From Sphingomonadaceae bacterium (GTDB lineage: Bacteria > Pseudomonadota > Alphaproteobacteria > Sphingomonadales > Sphingomonadaceae): a DNA stretch of 61,665 nt. This document shows, piece after piece, positions 24,290-32,231 of the stretch. The stretch is taken from assembly GCA_016742125.1 (NCBI GenBank), contig JACVCM010000005.1, forward strand, positions 1 to 61,665, read 5' to 3'. The position numbers and the translations under genes were made by a program. Under the pieces are notes generated by a model. It was not told the DNA's origin and did not search any database. It saw nothing but the letters and a program-made list of their open reading frames with translations. Position 1 is the stretch's first letter. Each line of letters begins with the position of its first letter.

Positions 24290-26221
24290 ATGACAGATAA
24301 GCCAGATACGCCGTTACTCGATACGGTGAATATTCCCGCCGATTTGCGGCAGTTACAGGTATCACAGCTTCGGCAACTGGCCGACGAACTCCGCGCCGAA
24401 ACCATCTCCGCCGTCTCCGTTACCGGCGGCCATCTGGGGGCAGGCCTGGGTGTGGTCGAGCTGACCACGGCCATCCATTATGTGTTCAACACACCCGAAG
24501 ACAGGCTGATCTGGGACGTTGGCCATCAATGCTATCCGCACAAGATCCTGACCGGCAGGCGCGACCGCATCCGTACGCTCCGGATGGGCGGGGGACTGTC
24601 CGGCTTCACCAAGCGCAGCGAAAGCGAGTACGACCCGTTCGGCGCGGCGCATAGCTCGACCTCGATCAGCGCTGCCTTGGGCTTTGCAGTCGCCAACAAG
24701 ATGGCAGGGAAGCCCGGCAAGGCCATTGCCGTCATCGGCGACGGCGCGATGAGCGCGGGCATGGCCTATGAGGCGATGAACAATGCGCAGGCGGCGGGGA
24801 ACCGGCTGGTCGTCATTCTCAACGACAATGATATGTCGATTGCCCCGCCCGTCGGTGGCCTGTCGGCCTATCTGTCACGGCTGGTATCGTCGAGCGAATA
24901 TCTCGGCCTGCGCAGCTTTGCGAGCAAGGTTGCCAAGAAACTGTCGCGCCGGATTTACACGGCCGCGCAAAGGGCAGAAGAATATGCGCGCGGAATGGCG
25001 ATGGGCGGCACGCTGTTCGAGGAACTGGGCTTTTATTATGTCGGTCCCATCGACGGTCATAATCTCGACCAGCTCATCCCCGTCCTCGAAAATATCCGCG
25101 ACAATGCCGAAGGACCCGTCCTCGTCCACGTAGTTACCCAGAAGGGCAAGGGCTATGCACCTGCCGAAGCCGCGGCGGACAAATATCATGGCGTGGTCAA
25201 GTTCGATGTTATCACCGGAAAGCAGGACAAGGGGCCGGGCGGCGGCCCGCCTGCCTATCAGAATGTCTTCGGCGAAACGCTTGCCAAACTCGCCGACACC
25301 GACCCCCTCATCTGCGCGATTACCGCCGCGATGCCGAGCGGCACCGGCGTCGACAAATTTGCCGCTGCGCACCCCGACCGTGCCTTCGATGTCGGCATTG
25401 CCGAACAGCATGGCGTGACCTTTGCCGCCGGATTGGCGGCGCAGGGCATGCGGCCTTTCTGCGCAATTTACTCGACCTTCCTGCAGCGCGCCTATGATCA
25501 GGTCGTGCATGATGTCGCAATCCAGAACCTGCCTGTGCGCTTCGCCATCGATCGTGCCGGATTGGTGGGCGCGGATGGCAGCACGCATGCGGGTTCGTTC
25601 GACATCACCTATCTTGCAACCCTGCCCAATATGGTGGTGATGTCGCCCGCCGATGAGGCGGAGCTTGTCCACATGACTTACACCGCCGCGCTTCACGACA
25701 GCGGCCCGATCGCCTTCCGCTATCCGCGGGGCAACGGCACGGGCGTCGCCTTGCCCGAGGTTCCGCAACAACTGGAAATCGGCAGGGGCAGGATTGTGCG
25801 CGAGGGCAAGAAGGTTGCGATTCTCTCGCTAGGCACCCGCCTTGCCGAAGCGATGAAAGCCGCGGACACGCTCGATGCCAAGGGGCTTTCGACCACCGTC
25901 GCCGACCTGCGCTTTGCCAAGCCGCTCGACGAGGACATGATCCGCCACCTCATCGCCACGCACGAAGTTGTGGTGACCGTCGAGGAAGCCGCCGTCGGCG
26001 GCCTTGGCGCACATGTCCTGACGCTGGCGAGCGATCTGGGCCTGATGGATACCGGTCTCAAAATCCGTACGATGCGCCTGCCCGATATATTCCAGGATCA
26101 GGACAGCCCGCAAAAGCAATATGACGAGGCCGGGCTGAACGCACCGCAGATTGTAGAGACCGTGCTGAAGGCCTTGCGCCACAATAGCGCGGGCGTGGAG
26201 GAAGCCGGAGTTAGGGCTTAA
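24290..26221 (+). CDS. dxs: 1-deoxy-D-xylulose-5-phosphate synthase
   Basis: This 643-residue thiamine diphosphate enzyme joins pyruvate and glyceraldehyde-3-phosphate in the first step of the MEP isoprenoid pathway. Conserved blocks are GGHLGAGLGVVELTTAIHYVF, IWDVGHQCYPHKILTGR, the ThDP/Mg motif IGDGAMSAGMAYEAMNN...NDNDMSI, DVGIAEQHGVTFAAGLA and the transketolase C-terminal domain. Length is normal. It ends one base before the convergent vapC stop. Confidence 0.97.
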   Translation: MTDKPDTPLLDTVNIPADLRQLQVSQLRQLADELRAETISAVSVTGGHLGAGLGVVELTTAIHYVFNTPEDRLIWDVGHQCYPHKILTGRRDRIRTLRMGGGLSGFTKRSESEYDPFGAAHSSTSISAALGFAVANKMAGKPGKAIAVIGDGAMSAGMAYEAMNNAQAAGNRLVVILNDNDMSIAPPVGGLSAYLSRLVSSSEYLGLRSFASKVAKKLSRRIYTAAQRAEEYARGMAMGGTLFEELGFYYVGPIDGHNLDQLIPVLENIRDNAEGPVLVHVVTQKGKGYAPAEAAADKYHGVVKFDVITGKQDKGPGGGPPAYQNVFGETLAKLADTDPLICAITAAMPSGTGVDKFAAAHPDRAFDVGIAEQHGVTFAAGLAAQGMRPFCAIYSTFLQRAYDQVVHDVAIQNLPVRFAIDRAGLVGADGSTHAGSFDITYLATLPNMVVMSPADEAELVHMTYTAALHDSGPIAFRYPRGNGTGVALPEVPQQLEIGRGRIVREGKKVAILSLGTRLAEAMKAADTLDAKGLSTTVADLRFAKPLDEDMIRHLIATHEVVVTVEEAAVGGLGAHVLTLASDLGLMDTGLKIRTMRLPDIFQDQDSPQKQYDEAGLNAPQIVETVLKALRHNSAGVEEAGVRA

Positions 26222-26626
26222 CTAAATCGCTTGTCGGCGCTTGATTAGCCGCACCGACTCTCCATATTTCGCTAGCTTGCTGTCGCTGGTCAGCAATATG
26301 CGATCCTCGCTTATGGCTTGGGCAATCAATGCCCTGTCAAACGGGTCGTCGTGAACGGAAGATAGCTGCGAAACCGCAATCGCATGTCTGCCCGTAAAGT
26401 CCAGCTCCATCCAGTCATTGGCTATGCAGCCCGTACGGAGCGCTACTGGATCGACGTCGAAATCAGGTCTTTTCAGAGCCGACTTGATCGCAATCTCCCA
26501 GATGCTGATGCTACTGAATATGTGAGGCTTGTTCAAATCCGACAGTTCGGCGCGAATATCGTCCGGAAGAATCTCGGGGGTCGACGCCATCCAGAGAAGC
26601 ACCATGGTATCGAGCAAATAGCTCAT
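26222..26626 (-). CDS. VapC-type PIN-domain toxin
   Basis: This 134-residue PIN-domain protein has the acidic catalytic set Asp6 (LLDTMVLLW), Glu in SIWEIAIKSAL, and Asp residues in DPFDRALIAQA and TSDSKLAKYG. This matches VapC toxins that cleave RNA, often tRNA. Its start overlaps the antitoxin stop by four bases (ATGA, 26623-26626). Complete and apparently functional. Confidence 0.93.
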   Translation of the reverse strand: MSYLLDTMVLLWMASTPEILPDDIRAELSDLNKPHIFSSISIWEIAIKSALKRPDFDVDPVALRTGCIANDWMELDFTGRHAIAVSQLSSVHDDPFDRALIAQAISEDRILLTSDSKLAKYGESVRLIKRRQAI

Positions 26627-26877
26627 TCGTCCCCGTAAAACATCTTGTTTATATCATCGGCGCACATTGTATCAAAATCATCCGGGACCGGCGGCATCTT
26701 GCCTTTTAGAAATCCCATACCACGCAAAGGAGGCGAGGACGCGTGTACTCCATCGACCGCCTCCACCTTAACCATCGGTTTCCCGGCTTTGGCAATGATG
26801 AAAGGCTGGCCGTTCACAGCCATGGCAATCAGCTTCGACAGCTGCGTTTTCGCGTCATGGATATTGACAGTGAGCAT
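26623..26877 (-). CDS. Phd/YefM-family antitoxin
   Basis: This 84-residue antitoxin has the Phd/YefM N-terminal domain (MLTVNIHDAKTQLSKLIAMAVNGQPFIIAKAGKPMVKV) and an acidic C-terminal tail (VPDDFDTMCADDINKMFYGDE) that would wrap the VapC toxin. It should autoregulate the operon by binding the palindromes just upstream (26885-26915). The Phd fold paired with a PIN toxin is a frequent combination. Confidence 0.92.
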   Translation of the reverse strand: MLTVNIHDAKTQLSKLIAMAVNGQPFIIAKAGKPMVKVEAVDGVHASSPPLRGMGFLKGKMPPVPDDFDTMCADDINKMFYGDE

Positions 26878-26884
26878 ATTCGAT

Positions 26885-26915
26885 CCAGTAAACTTAGTTT
26901 ACTGGACTTAGTCCA
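26885..26915 (-). promoter_or_regulatory. Double palindromic operator of the toxin-antitoxin operon
   Basis: A perfect 21-base palindrome, CCAGTAAAC-TTA-GTTTACTGG, lies at 26885-26905, eight bases from the antitoxin start. A second one, TGGAC-TTA-GTCCA, at 26903-26915 overlaps it by three bases. Both are centred on TTA with 18 bases between centres, so two dimers could bind side by side on nearby faces. Confidence 0.85.
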
Positions 26916-26933
26916 CTTGAACTTGGAAGTCAA

Positions 26934-27371
26934 TCAGCCCGGAATAACCGCCTGCGCGACCTGGCCATCGCCTTCGGGCGCGGCGATAATGTCGCGGGTG
27001 ACGCTGCCCTTGTTCACCGTATTGGTGCCGGGGTCACCGACCGAAGAGCGGATACCCATGTCGGCTGGACCGGCTGTGGTCGAAATCGCGCGCTCGGCAG
27101 CGGAACGGGGCGCAACGCCGCCGAACAGCGCCTCAAGCACCTGTTCCTGTCCGCCATCGGTCGGCCGGATTGCGGCGGCCGGGGTCGGCTCGAGCGCAAA
27201 ATCGGGCGGGACGACCAGCGGCGCGGCGCGGCTGGTGACCGGTGCCGCATTCTGATTTCCGCGAATGTCCCAATCCCATAGCGCCTGGCCGATATTACGC
27301 CCCGATGCGCAGCCCGACAGGCTGACGAGCGTGGCGAGCGTGGCGCCGACGAGGAGGATGTTCTTGCTCAT
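26934..27371 (-). CDS. DUF3035 lipoprotein (BamF-like paralogue, long)
   Basis: This 145-residue lipoprotein has a signal peptide ending in the lipobox LSGC (Cys after MSKNILLVGATLATLVSLSG). The core PPDFALEPTPAAAIRPTDGG...QEQVLEALFGG is the DUF3035 signature shared with the gene upstream. DUF3035 proteins in alphaproteobacteria include the BAM-complex subunit BamF. A C-terminal extension of about 50 residues follows. ATG 27371 has AAGGA about ten bases upstream. Confidence 0.8.
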   Translation of the reverse strand: MSKNILLVGATLATLVSLSGCASGRNIGQALWDWDIRGNQNAAPVTSRAAPLVVPPDFALEPTPAAAIRPTDGGQEQVLEALFGGVAPRSAAERAISTTAGPADMGIRSSVGDPGTNTVNKGSVTRDIIAAPEGDGQVAQAVIPG

Positions 27372-27394
27372 ATCATTATCCTTGCTGACCGGGC

Positions 27395-27640
27395 TCATGA
27401 ACGGGGCGCAGGCGCCGTACCGCCGAACATCGCGTCGAGAACCTGTGTCTTGGTGTCGCCATCCTGGGGACGCGGCGCGCCTTCCTGCGGCGGGGGCAGG
27501 GTAAAGTCTTTCGGCACCTCGATCGGCTTGGCGCGGGTCACGGCAAACTCATCCGGACGCTCGCGGTCGAACACGCTGGTCGTGCCGCAGCCGGAGAGAG
27601 CGGTCAGCGCCGCAACCGCCAAAATCATATTCCGCTTCAT
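27395..27640 (-). CDS. bamF: DUF3035 lipoprotein (BamF-like, short)
   Basis: This 81-residue lipoprotein has the lipobox LSGC at about residues 15-18 (MKRNMILAVAALTALSGC) and the conserved DUF3035 segment VPKDFTLPPP...RPQDGDTKTQVLDAMFGG. This is the canonical length for BamF, an accessory subunit of the outer-membrane beta-barrel assembly machine in alphaproteobacteria. Its start overlaps the lspA stop (ATGA), so it is coupled to lspA. The next gene downstream is a paralogue. Confidence 0.75.
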   Translation of the reverse strand: MKRNMILAVAALTALSGCGTTSVFDRERPDEFAVTRAKPIEVPKDFTLPPPQEGAPRPQDGDTKTQVLDAMFGGTAPAPRS

Positions 27641-28170
27641 GTTCTCTCCACTATGTCCGCGCTGCTTGCGGGTTCCTGAACAGGCTCCTTCTCGCGCATC
27701 AGGAAGGCGCGGGCAAGCAATATCAGCACGCCGATGGTGATACAGGCATCTGCCAGGTTGAAGATATAAAATGGCCGGAAGTCGCCAAAATGCAGGTCGG
27801 CATAATCGACGACATAGCCATAGCGCACACGGTCGACGATATTGCCCAGCGCACCGCCCAGAACGAGCGACAGGGCGAGGATATCCCCCCGCAATTTCTC
27901 GCGCCACATCCAGACTGCGACCGCTGCCGCGATCACCGATGTCAAGGCGACCAGCGCCCAGCGCTCCGCATCGCTGTCGGCGGTGAGGAAGCTCATCGGA
28001 GCCGCGGATTTCTCGGCATACTGCAGATCGAAGAAGGATACGATGTGGATGACCCCGCGGCTTTTGAGCTGCAACGGCCCCAGCATTGCATATTTGACGA
28101 TCTGGTCGGCAATGAAAACCAGGGACGCGAGCATGATGCCTTGCAGGCGGAATTTGGGATTGGGGTTCAT
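27637..28170 (-). CDS. lspA: Lipoprotein signal peptidase (signal peptidase II), atypical active-site strand
   Basis: This 177-residue, four-helix protein has the catalytic aspartates in GNIVDR (Asp113) and FNLAD (Asp141), and the conserved ADQIVK near residue 21. It cleaves prolipoproteins. The strand that normally reads N-x-G (E. coli YARNYGAAFSFL) here reads YAEKSAAPMSFL, so both the Asn and the Gly are missing. The other motifs are intact, and two lipoproteins follow directly. Confidence 0.9.
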   Translation of the reverse strand: MNPNPKFRLQGIMLASLVFIADQIVKYAMLGPLQLKSRGVIHIVSFFDLQYAEKSAAPMSFLTADSDAERWALVALTSVIAAAVAVWMWREKLRGDILALSLVLGGALGNIVDRVRYGYVVDYADLHFGDFRPFYIFNLADACITIGVLILLARAFLMREKEPVQEPASSADIVERT

Positions 28171-28200
28171 GCGTGCGTCCTAACCCACCAAAGCGGGATC

Positions 28201-28312
28201 GTCACCCCGAACTTGTTTCACCTTGCGGTGACTTCGTTCCAAGGTCCATTTCTCCGCCGCGACCGGCGGTGAGTATCGCCCGATGGATGCTGAAACAAGT
28301 TCAGCATGACCG
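28201..28312. repeat. Dispersed palindromic repeat, family 1, copy C
   Basis: The first half, GTCACCCCGAACTTGTTTCA, is expanded by an internal GGTGACTTCGTTCC segment. The second half (TGCTGAA-ACAAG-TTCAGCA, then TGAC) is identical to copies A and B. It lies between ileS and lspA. Confidence 0.8.
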
Positions 28313-28322
28313 AGCAGGCGTG

Positions 28323-28396
28323 GTCTTTGTGTCTTCGTGTCTTCGTGCGAACCTTCCGACATTCTTGGTTCGCACAAAGGCACAAAGGCGCGAAGA
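28323..28396. repeat. Inverted repeat, family 2, copy A
   Basis: The left arm (28323-28353) is rich in TCTTCGTG and ends GTGCGAACC. After 13 bases the right arm (28367-28396) begins GGTTCGCACAAAGGCAC. The arms match at most positions. A longer-spaced copy lies at 59034-59183. This second repeat lies directly beside family 1 copy C. Confidence 0.8.
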
Positions 28397-28402
28397 GGGC
28401 GG

Positions 28403-31318
28403 TTAGGCATTGACGACGCTCTCACACCGCCCGCACAACGCGCCGTCTTCGACAACCTCGGGAAGGTGCCGCCAGCAACGACCACATTTGTGGTTGGTGG
28501 TTTTCACTGCTCCCGTTGCTGTTCCATGGTGCACCGCAGAAACAATAAACACTTCCGCTAAATCGACATCACCAAACTCTCCGTTGTGCGTGTATTCAAC
28601 TTCCAAGCTCGATCCGACGATCTTTTCACGCCGCATCGGCTCGATTTGCTCTGTGGCGATCATCCGAGATGCTCTTATGCTGGCCCATTTGTCGGCCAAG
28701 TCAGCGTCAAGTGCAGTTGGTATTTCCGGCCAATCCGAAAAATGCACGCTGTCCGCATCCGGACCGAACCGCGTCTGCCACACCTCTTCGCTGGTGAATA
28801 CCAGCACCGGCGCGGCATATCTCACCAGCGCGTGGAACAATGTGTCCAAAACCGTGCGATACGCCATCCGCTTGCGATCGGTCGGCGCATCGCAATAAAG
28901 ACAATCCTTGCGGATATCGAAGAAGAAGGCCGACAGGTCCTCATTGGCAAAATCGGTCAGCAGGCGGACGTAGCTGTTGAAGTCGAAGTCATTGACCGCT
29001 TGTCGCAACTTCGCGTCCATATCCGCCAGCAGGTGAAGCATGTAGCGCTCCAGCTCCGGCATGTCGACGACGGCGACCTTTTCCGCGTCCGAAAACCCGT
29101 CCAGCGCGCCAAGCAGATAGCGGAAGGTGTTGCGCAATTTGCGATACTGGTCGGACACGCCCTGCAAAATCTCTTTGCCGATCCGGTGGTCTTCGGTGAA
29201 GTCCACAGTCAATGCCCAAAGCCGCAAGATGTCCGCACCGCTGTCGCGCATCAGGTCGAGTGGGTTGATCGTGTTGCCCAGCGACTTGGACATTTTCATG
29301 CCCTTCGCGTCCATCGTGAAGCCGTGTGTAAGCACCGCGTTGTAGGGCGCGCGACCGCGCGTGCCGCAGCTTTGCAGCAGGCTCGACTGAAACCAGCCGC
29401 GATGCTGGTCGCTGCCTTCGAGGTAAAGGTCGGCGGGCCATGAAAGGTCGGGCCAGCGCCCGCTTTCCAGCGTGAACACATGGGTGCAGCCCGAATCGAA
29501 CCAGACGTCCAGAATGTCGGTCACGCGTTCGTAATCGGCGGCGGCGTAATCCGGCCCAAGATATTCCTGCACGCGTTCGTCGCTCCAGGCGTCAACGCCC
29601 GCTTCCTTTACGCCCGCGATGATGCGCGCGTTGACCGCAGGGTCGCAAAGATATTGCCCGGTCTTTCGGTCCACGAACAGCGTGATCGGCACACCCCATG
29701 CGCGCTGGCGGCTCAGCACCCAGTCGGGCCGGCCCTCGACCATCGACGACAGCCGGTTGCGGCCCTTTTCGGGGATGAAGCGGGTGGCGGCGATGGCGGC
29801 CATGGCGCGGTTGCGCAACGTAGTCCCCTCTCCCCTTGCGGGAGAGGGTTGGGGTGAGGGGTCGGCTCGCGTCTGCGAGCCAATATTTTCTGCTCCGACA
29901 GAGGCCCCCTCACCGCTGCGACTAGGCTCGTTCCTCGCCAAGTCTCGCTCCTCTCCCGCAAGGGGAGAGGGGGTTAGCGCCTTATCCATCGGCACGAACC
30001 ATTGCGGGGTGCAGCGATAGATGACCTTCGCCTTCGACCGCCAGCTATGCGGATAGCTGTGCCGGTAATCCGCCGACGCCGCGAGCAGCGCGCCCGCCTC
30101 GCGCAGCGCGGTGCAGATCGGGCCGTCGGGCCCGTTGAACTTGGGGTTGATGACGCTGCCCTGACCGCCGAGCCAGCCCCAGTCGGCGCGATATTTGCCG
30201 TCGGCCTCGACCGCAAAGACCGGGTCGATGCCATCCCCCTTGCACAGGTCGAAATCATCCTCGCCATGATCGGGCGCCATATGGACAAGCCCGGTGCCGC
30301 TGTCGGTGGTGACAAAATCGCCAGGCAGAAAGGGGCGCGGCTTGGCAAAGAAGCCGCCGAGATGGTGCATCGGGTGCTGGGCGACGGTTCCGGCGAGGTC
30401 TGCGCCAAATATCCAATCATTGGACAACACTTCTGGTTGGTCACCATCCTCGCGGGATTTGCTCATCCGCAACAAAAAGTCATGGACCCGTTCTTCGGCA
30501 ACCAGATACTTGCCGCTATTTTTTTCTTCTACAAGCAGGACGTATTTGACTTCAGGACCGTAGGCGAGCGCTTGATTGACCGGTATTGTCCAAGGCGTTG
30601 TTGTCCAAATCACGGCTTTCGCGCCAACTAGGCCGGGAATAGGCGACTCTACAATCTCAAACGCCACATCGATCTGCGTCGAGACGATATCCTCATATTC
30701 AATCTCGGCCTCGGCGAGCGCGGTCTTTTCGACCGGCGACCACATTACCGGCTTGGCACCGCGATAGAGCTGGCCGCTTTCGGCAAATTTCAGCAGCTCC
30801 GAAACAATCGTCGCCTCGGCCTGAAAATCCATCGTCAGGTATGGATTGTCCCAATCGCCATTGATGCCCAGCCGCTTCAGTTGCTCGCGCTGGGTATCGA
30901 CCCAATGCTGCGCATAGGCGCGGCATTCGGCGCGGAATTCGACGGCGGGAACCTCGTCCTTGTTGAGCTTTTTCTTGCGATATTGCTCCTCGACCTTCCA
31001 CTCGATGGGCAGGCCGTGGCAGTCCCAGCCGGGCACATAAGGCGCGTCCTTGCCCAACAAAGTCTGCGTGCGGACCACCATGTCCTTCAGAATATGGTTG
31101 AGCGCATGGCCGATATGCATGTCGCCATTGGCATAAGGCGGGCCGTCGTGGAGGATGAACTTCTCGCGTCCCCGGCGGCGATTGCGGAGTTCCTGGTAAA
31201 GCCCAATCTCGTGCCAGCGCGCCAATATGCCCGGCTCCTTTTGCGGGAGCCCGGCCTTCATGGGGAAATCGGTTTTCGGCAGGAAAACGGTGTCGCGGTA
31301 ATCGATTGGGTCGGTCAT
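28403..31318 (-). CDS. ileS: Isoleucyl-tRNA synthetase with in-frame repeat insertion
   Basis: This 971-residue class I synthetase has HIGH (GDMHIGHALNHILKDMV), the CP1 editing domain, KMSKS (MKMSKSLGNTIN) and a C-terminal zinc finger (CGRCWRH...CGRCESVV). It charges tRNA-Ile and edits valine. Between WFVPMDKALT and LRNRAMAAIAATRF lies an extra block of about 50 residues (about 449-498) rich in Pro, Ser, Gly and Glu. It is encoded by an inverted-repeat element at 29825-29972. The reading frame is preserved across it. Confidence 0.95.
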   Translation of the reverse strand: MTDPIDYRDTVFLPKTDFPMKAGLPQKEPGILARWHEIGLYQELRNRRRGREKFILHDGPPYANGDMHIGHALNHILKDMVVRTQTLLGKDAPYVPGWDCHGLPIEWKVEEQYRKKKLNKDEVPAVEFRAECRAYAQHWVDTQREQLKRLGINGDWDNPYLTMDFQAEATIVSELLKFAESGQLYRGAKPVMWSPVEKTALAEAEIEYEDIVSTQIDVAFEIVESPIPGLVGAKAVIWTTTPWTIPVNQALAYGPEVKYVLLVEEKNSGKYLVAEERVHDFLLRMSKSREDGDQPEVLSNDWIFGADLAGTVAQHPMHHLGGFFAKPRPFLPGDFVTTDSGTGLVHMAPDHGEDDFDLCKGDGIDPVFAVEADGKYRADWGWLGGQGSVINPKFNGPDGPICTALREAGALLAASADYRHSYPHSWRSKAKVIYRCTPQWFVPMDKALTPSPLAGEERDLARNEPSRSGEGASVGAENIGSQTRADPSPQPSPARGEGTTLRNRAMAAIAATRFIPEKGRNRLSSMVEGRPDWVLSRQRAWGVPITLFVDRKTGQYLCDPAVNARIIAGVKEAGVDAWSDERVQEYLGPDYAAADYERVTDILDVWFDSGCTHVFTLESGRWPDLSWPADLYLEGSDQHRGWFQSSLLQSCGTRGRAPYNAVLTHGFTMDAKGMKMSKSLGNTINPLDLMRDSGADILRLWALTVDFTEDHRIGKEILQGVSDQYRKLRNTFRYLLGALDGFSDAEKVAVVDMPELERYMLHLLADMDAKLRQAVNDFDFNSYVRLLTDFANEDLSAFFFDIRKDCLYCDAPTDRKRMAYRTVLDTLFHALVRYAAPVLVFTSEEVWQTRFGPDADSVHFSDWPEIPTALDADLADKWASIRASRMIATEQIEPMRREKIVGSSLEVEYTHNGEFGDVDLAEVFIVSAVHHGTATGAVKTTNHKCGRCWRHLPEVVEDGALCGRCESVVNA
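29825..29972. repeat. Palindromic element inserted in frame in ileS
   Basis: Perfect 22-base inverted arms at 29825-29846 and 29951-29972 share the core CTCTCCCGCAAGGGGAGAG and enclose about 104 bases. A second internal inverted pair, GGTGAGGGG and CCCCTCACC, lies inside. The element is about 148-150 bases, and its translation stays open through ileS. Similar arms are widespread intergenic repeats in alphaproteobacteria. Confidence 0.92.
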
Positions 31319-31353
31319 GTCGAAAGCGCCCTTAGCGCAACTATTTCCCTTTC

Positions 31354-31380
31354 GTCACCCTGAACTTGTATCAGGGCCCG
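31354..31380. repeat. Dispersed palindromic repeat, family 1, half copy D
   Basis: GTCACCCTGAACTTGTATCA followed by GGGCCC is the first half only of the family. Read on the minus strand, its CCCTGA supplies the stop codon of the 31371-32231 gene. Confidence 0.8.
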
Positions 31381-32231
31381 TTCCGTCGCAACGCGGGACC
31401 CAGTTCTTCGATGTCATCCACCCAGATATAGCCATTATAGCTGTTGGCAATGTCGCCATATTGGTCGACCTCTGTCAGACCCCTGATTTGTCCGTCCACC
31501 ACCTCTTGGGCGATGATCAGGCGGACGCCCGCTTCTTTCATTCGCGCCAGGAAGCGGTTGGGCCATCCCCATAGCGTGTACCCCAAATCGTCCAGTGTCA
31601 GGAGCATGAAGCCGTCCCTGCAGGCTTCGGGAACGTTGCCCCAAATGCCCGCGATGCGATAGTCCGCTGCGCATTGTCGGGCACCGGCTACTGAAAAAGC
31701 GTCGTGACTTGGTCTAAGACCCTTGATGTATCTTACGGCAGCTCGATCACCGATGATGATATTGCGGTCCGGCATGTCAATCGCCGGTGTCGGCAAAGCC
31801 GCAACGAGCTGCATCACCTCCGTTTCCCCGTTTATCTGCCAAAATAGTTCCGGTCTGGTTAAGCCGCGTGTTGCGTCGGCGATGGTTGAATGCAAGCGCG
31901 TCTGGTCGGTAGCGCATTTGCTTTCGAATTGGGGCGCTACCACTAGCGCGCCACCGGCAATAACGGTTGTAATGCGAATGGCATCCGCCCCGCTGCCCGC
32001 CGCAGCCTGTAGCGCGCCGACATCCGGGCTGACAGCAATCCCGCCATAGCCGCTATTCGCGCTAGCAACGCAGCCCGCCGCATCGCGCACCGGCTCGGCC
32101 GCGCGGTCCGCGATAAGCTTCGGCCTGCCTGTCGGTTTGTCCGCGAGCCAACTGGCCTGAAAAAGCGTGAAGCCCAGCAACAACGCGGCGAAAGCCAGCA
32201 ATATCATGGTCTGCCTGCGCGTGAAGGTCAT
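31371..32231 (-). CDS. Secreted/anchored GDPD-like TIM-barrel protein, hypothetical
   Basis: This 286-residue protein has an N-terminal membrane anchor (MILLAFAALLLGFTLF). Its C-terminal half, GYTLWGWPNRFLARMKEAGV...GYIWVDDIEELGPAL, recalls the last strands of glycerophosphodiester phosphodiesterases, but I cannot see the catalytic HRG motif. It is coupled to ribF by an ATGA overlap (32228-32231). The last residues and stop lie in a dispersed repeat. The function is uncertain. Confidence 0.6.
   Translation of the reverse strand: MTFTRRQTMILLAFAALLLGFTLFQASWLADKPTGRPKLIADRAAEPVRDAAGCVASANSGYGGIAVSPDVGALQAAAGSGADAIRITTVIAGGALVVAPQFESKCATDQTRLHSTIADATRGLTRPELFWQINGETEVMQLVAALPTPAIDMPDRNIIIGDRAAVRYIKGLRPSHDAFSVAGARQCAADYRIAGIWGNVPEACRDGFMLLTLDDLGYTLWGWPNRFLARMKEAGVRLIIAQEVVDGQIRGLTEVDQYGDIANSYNGYIWVDDIEELGPALRRNGP

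Noticed and set aside
29825..29972. Intein or group I/II intron in ileS
   Set aside because: The block is only about 150 bases, has no splicing or endonuclease motifs, and its inverted arms match a repeat element.
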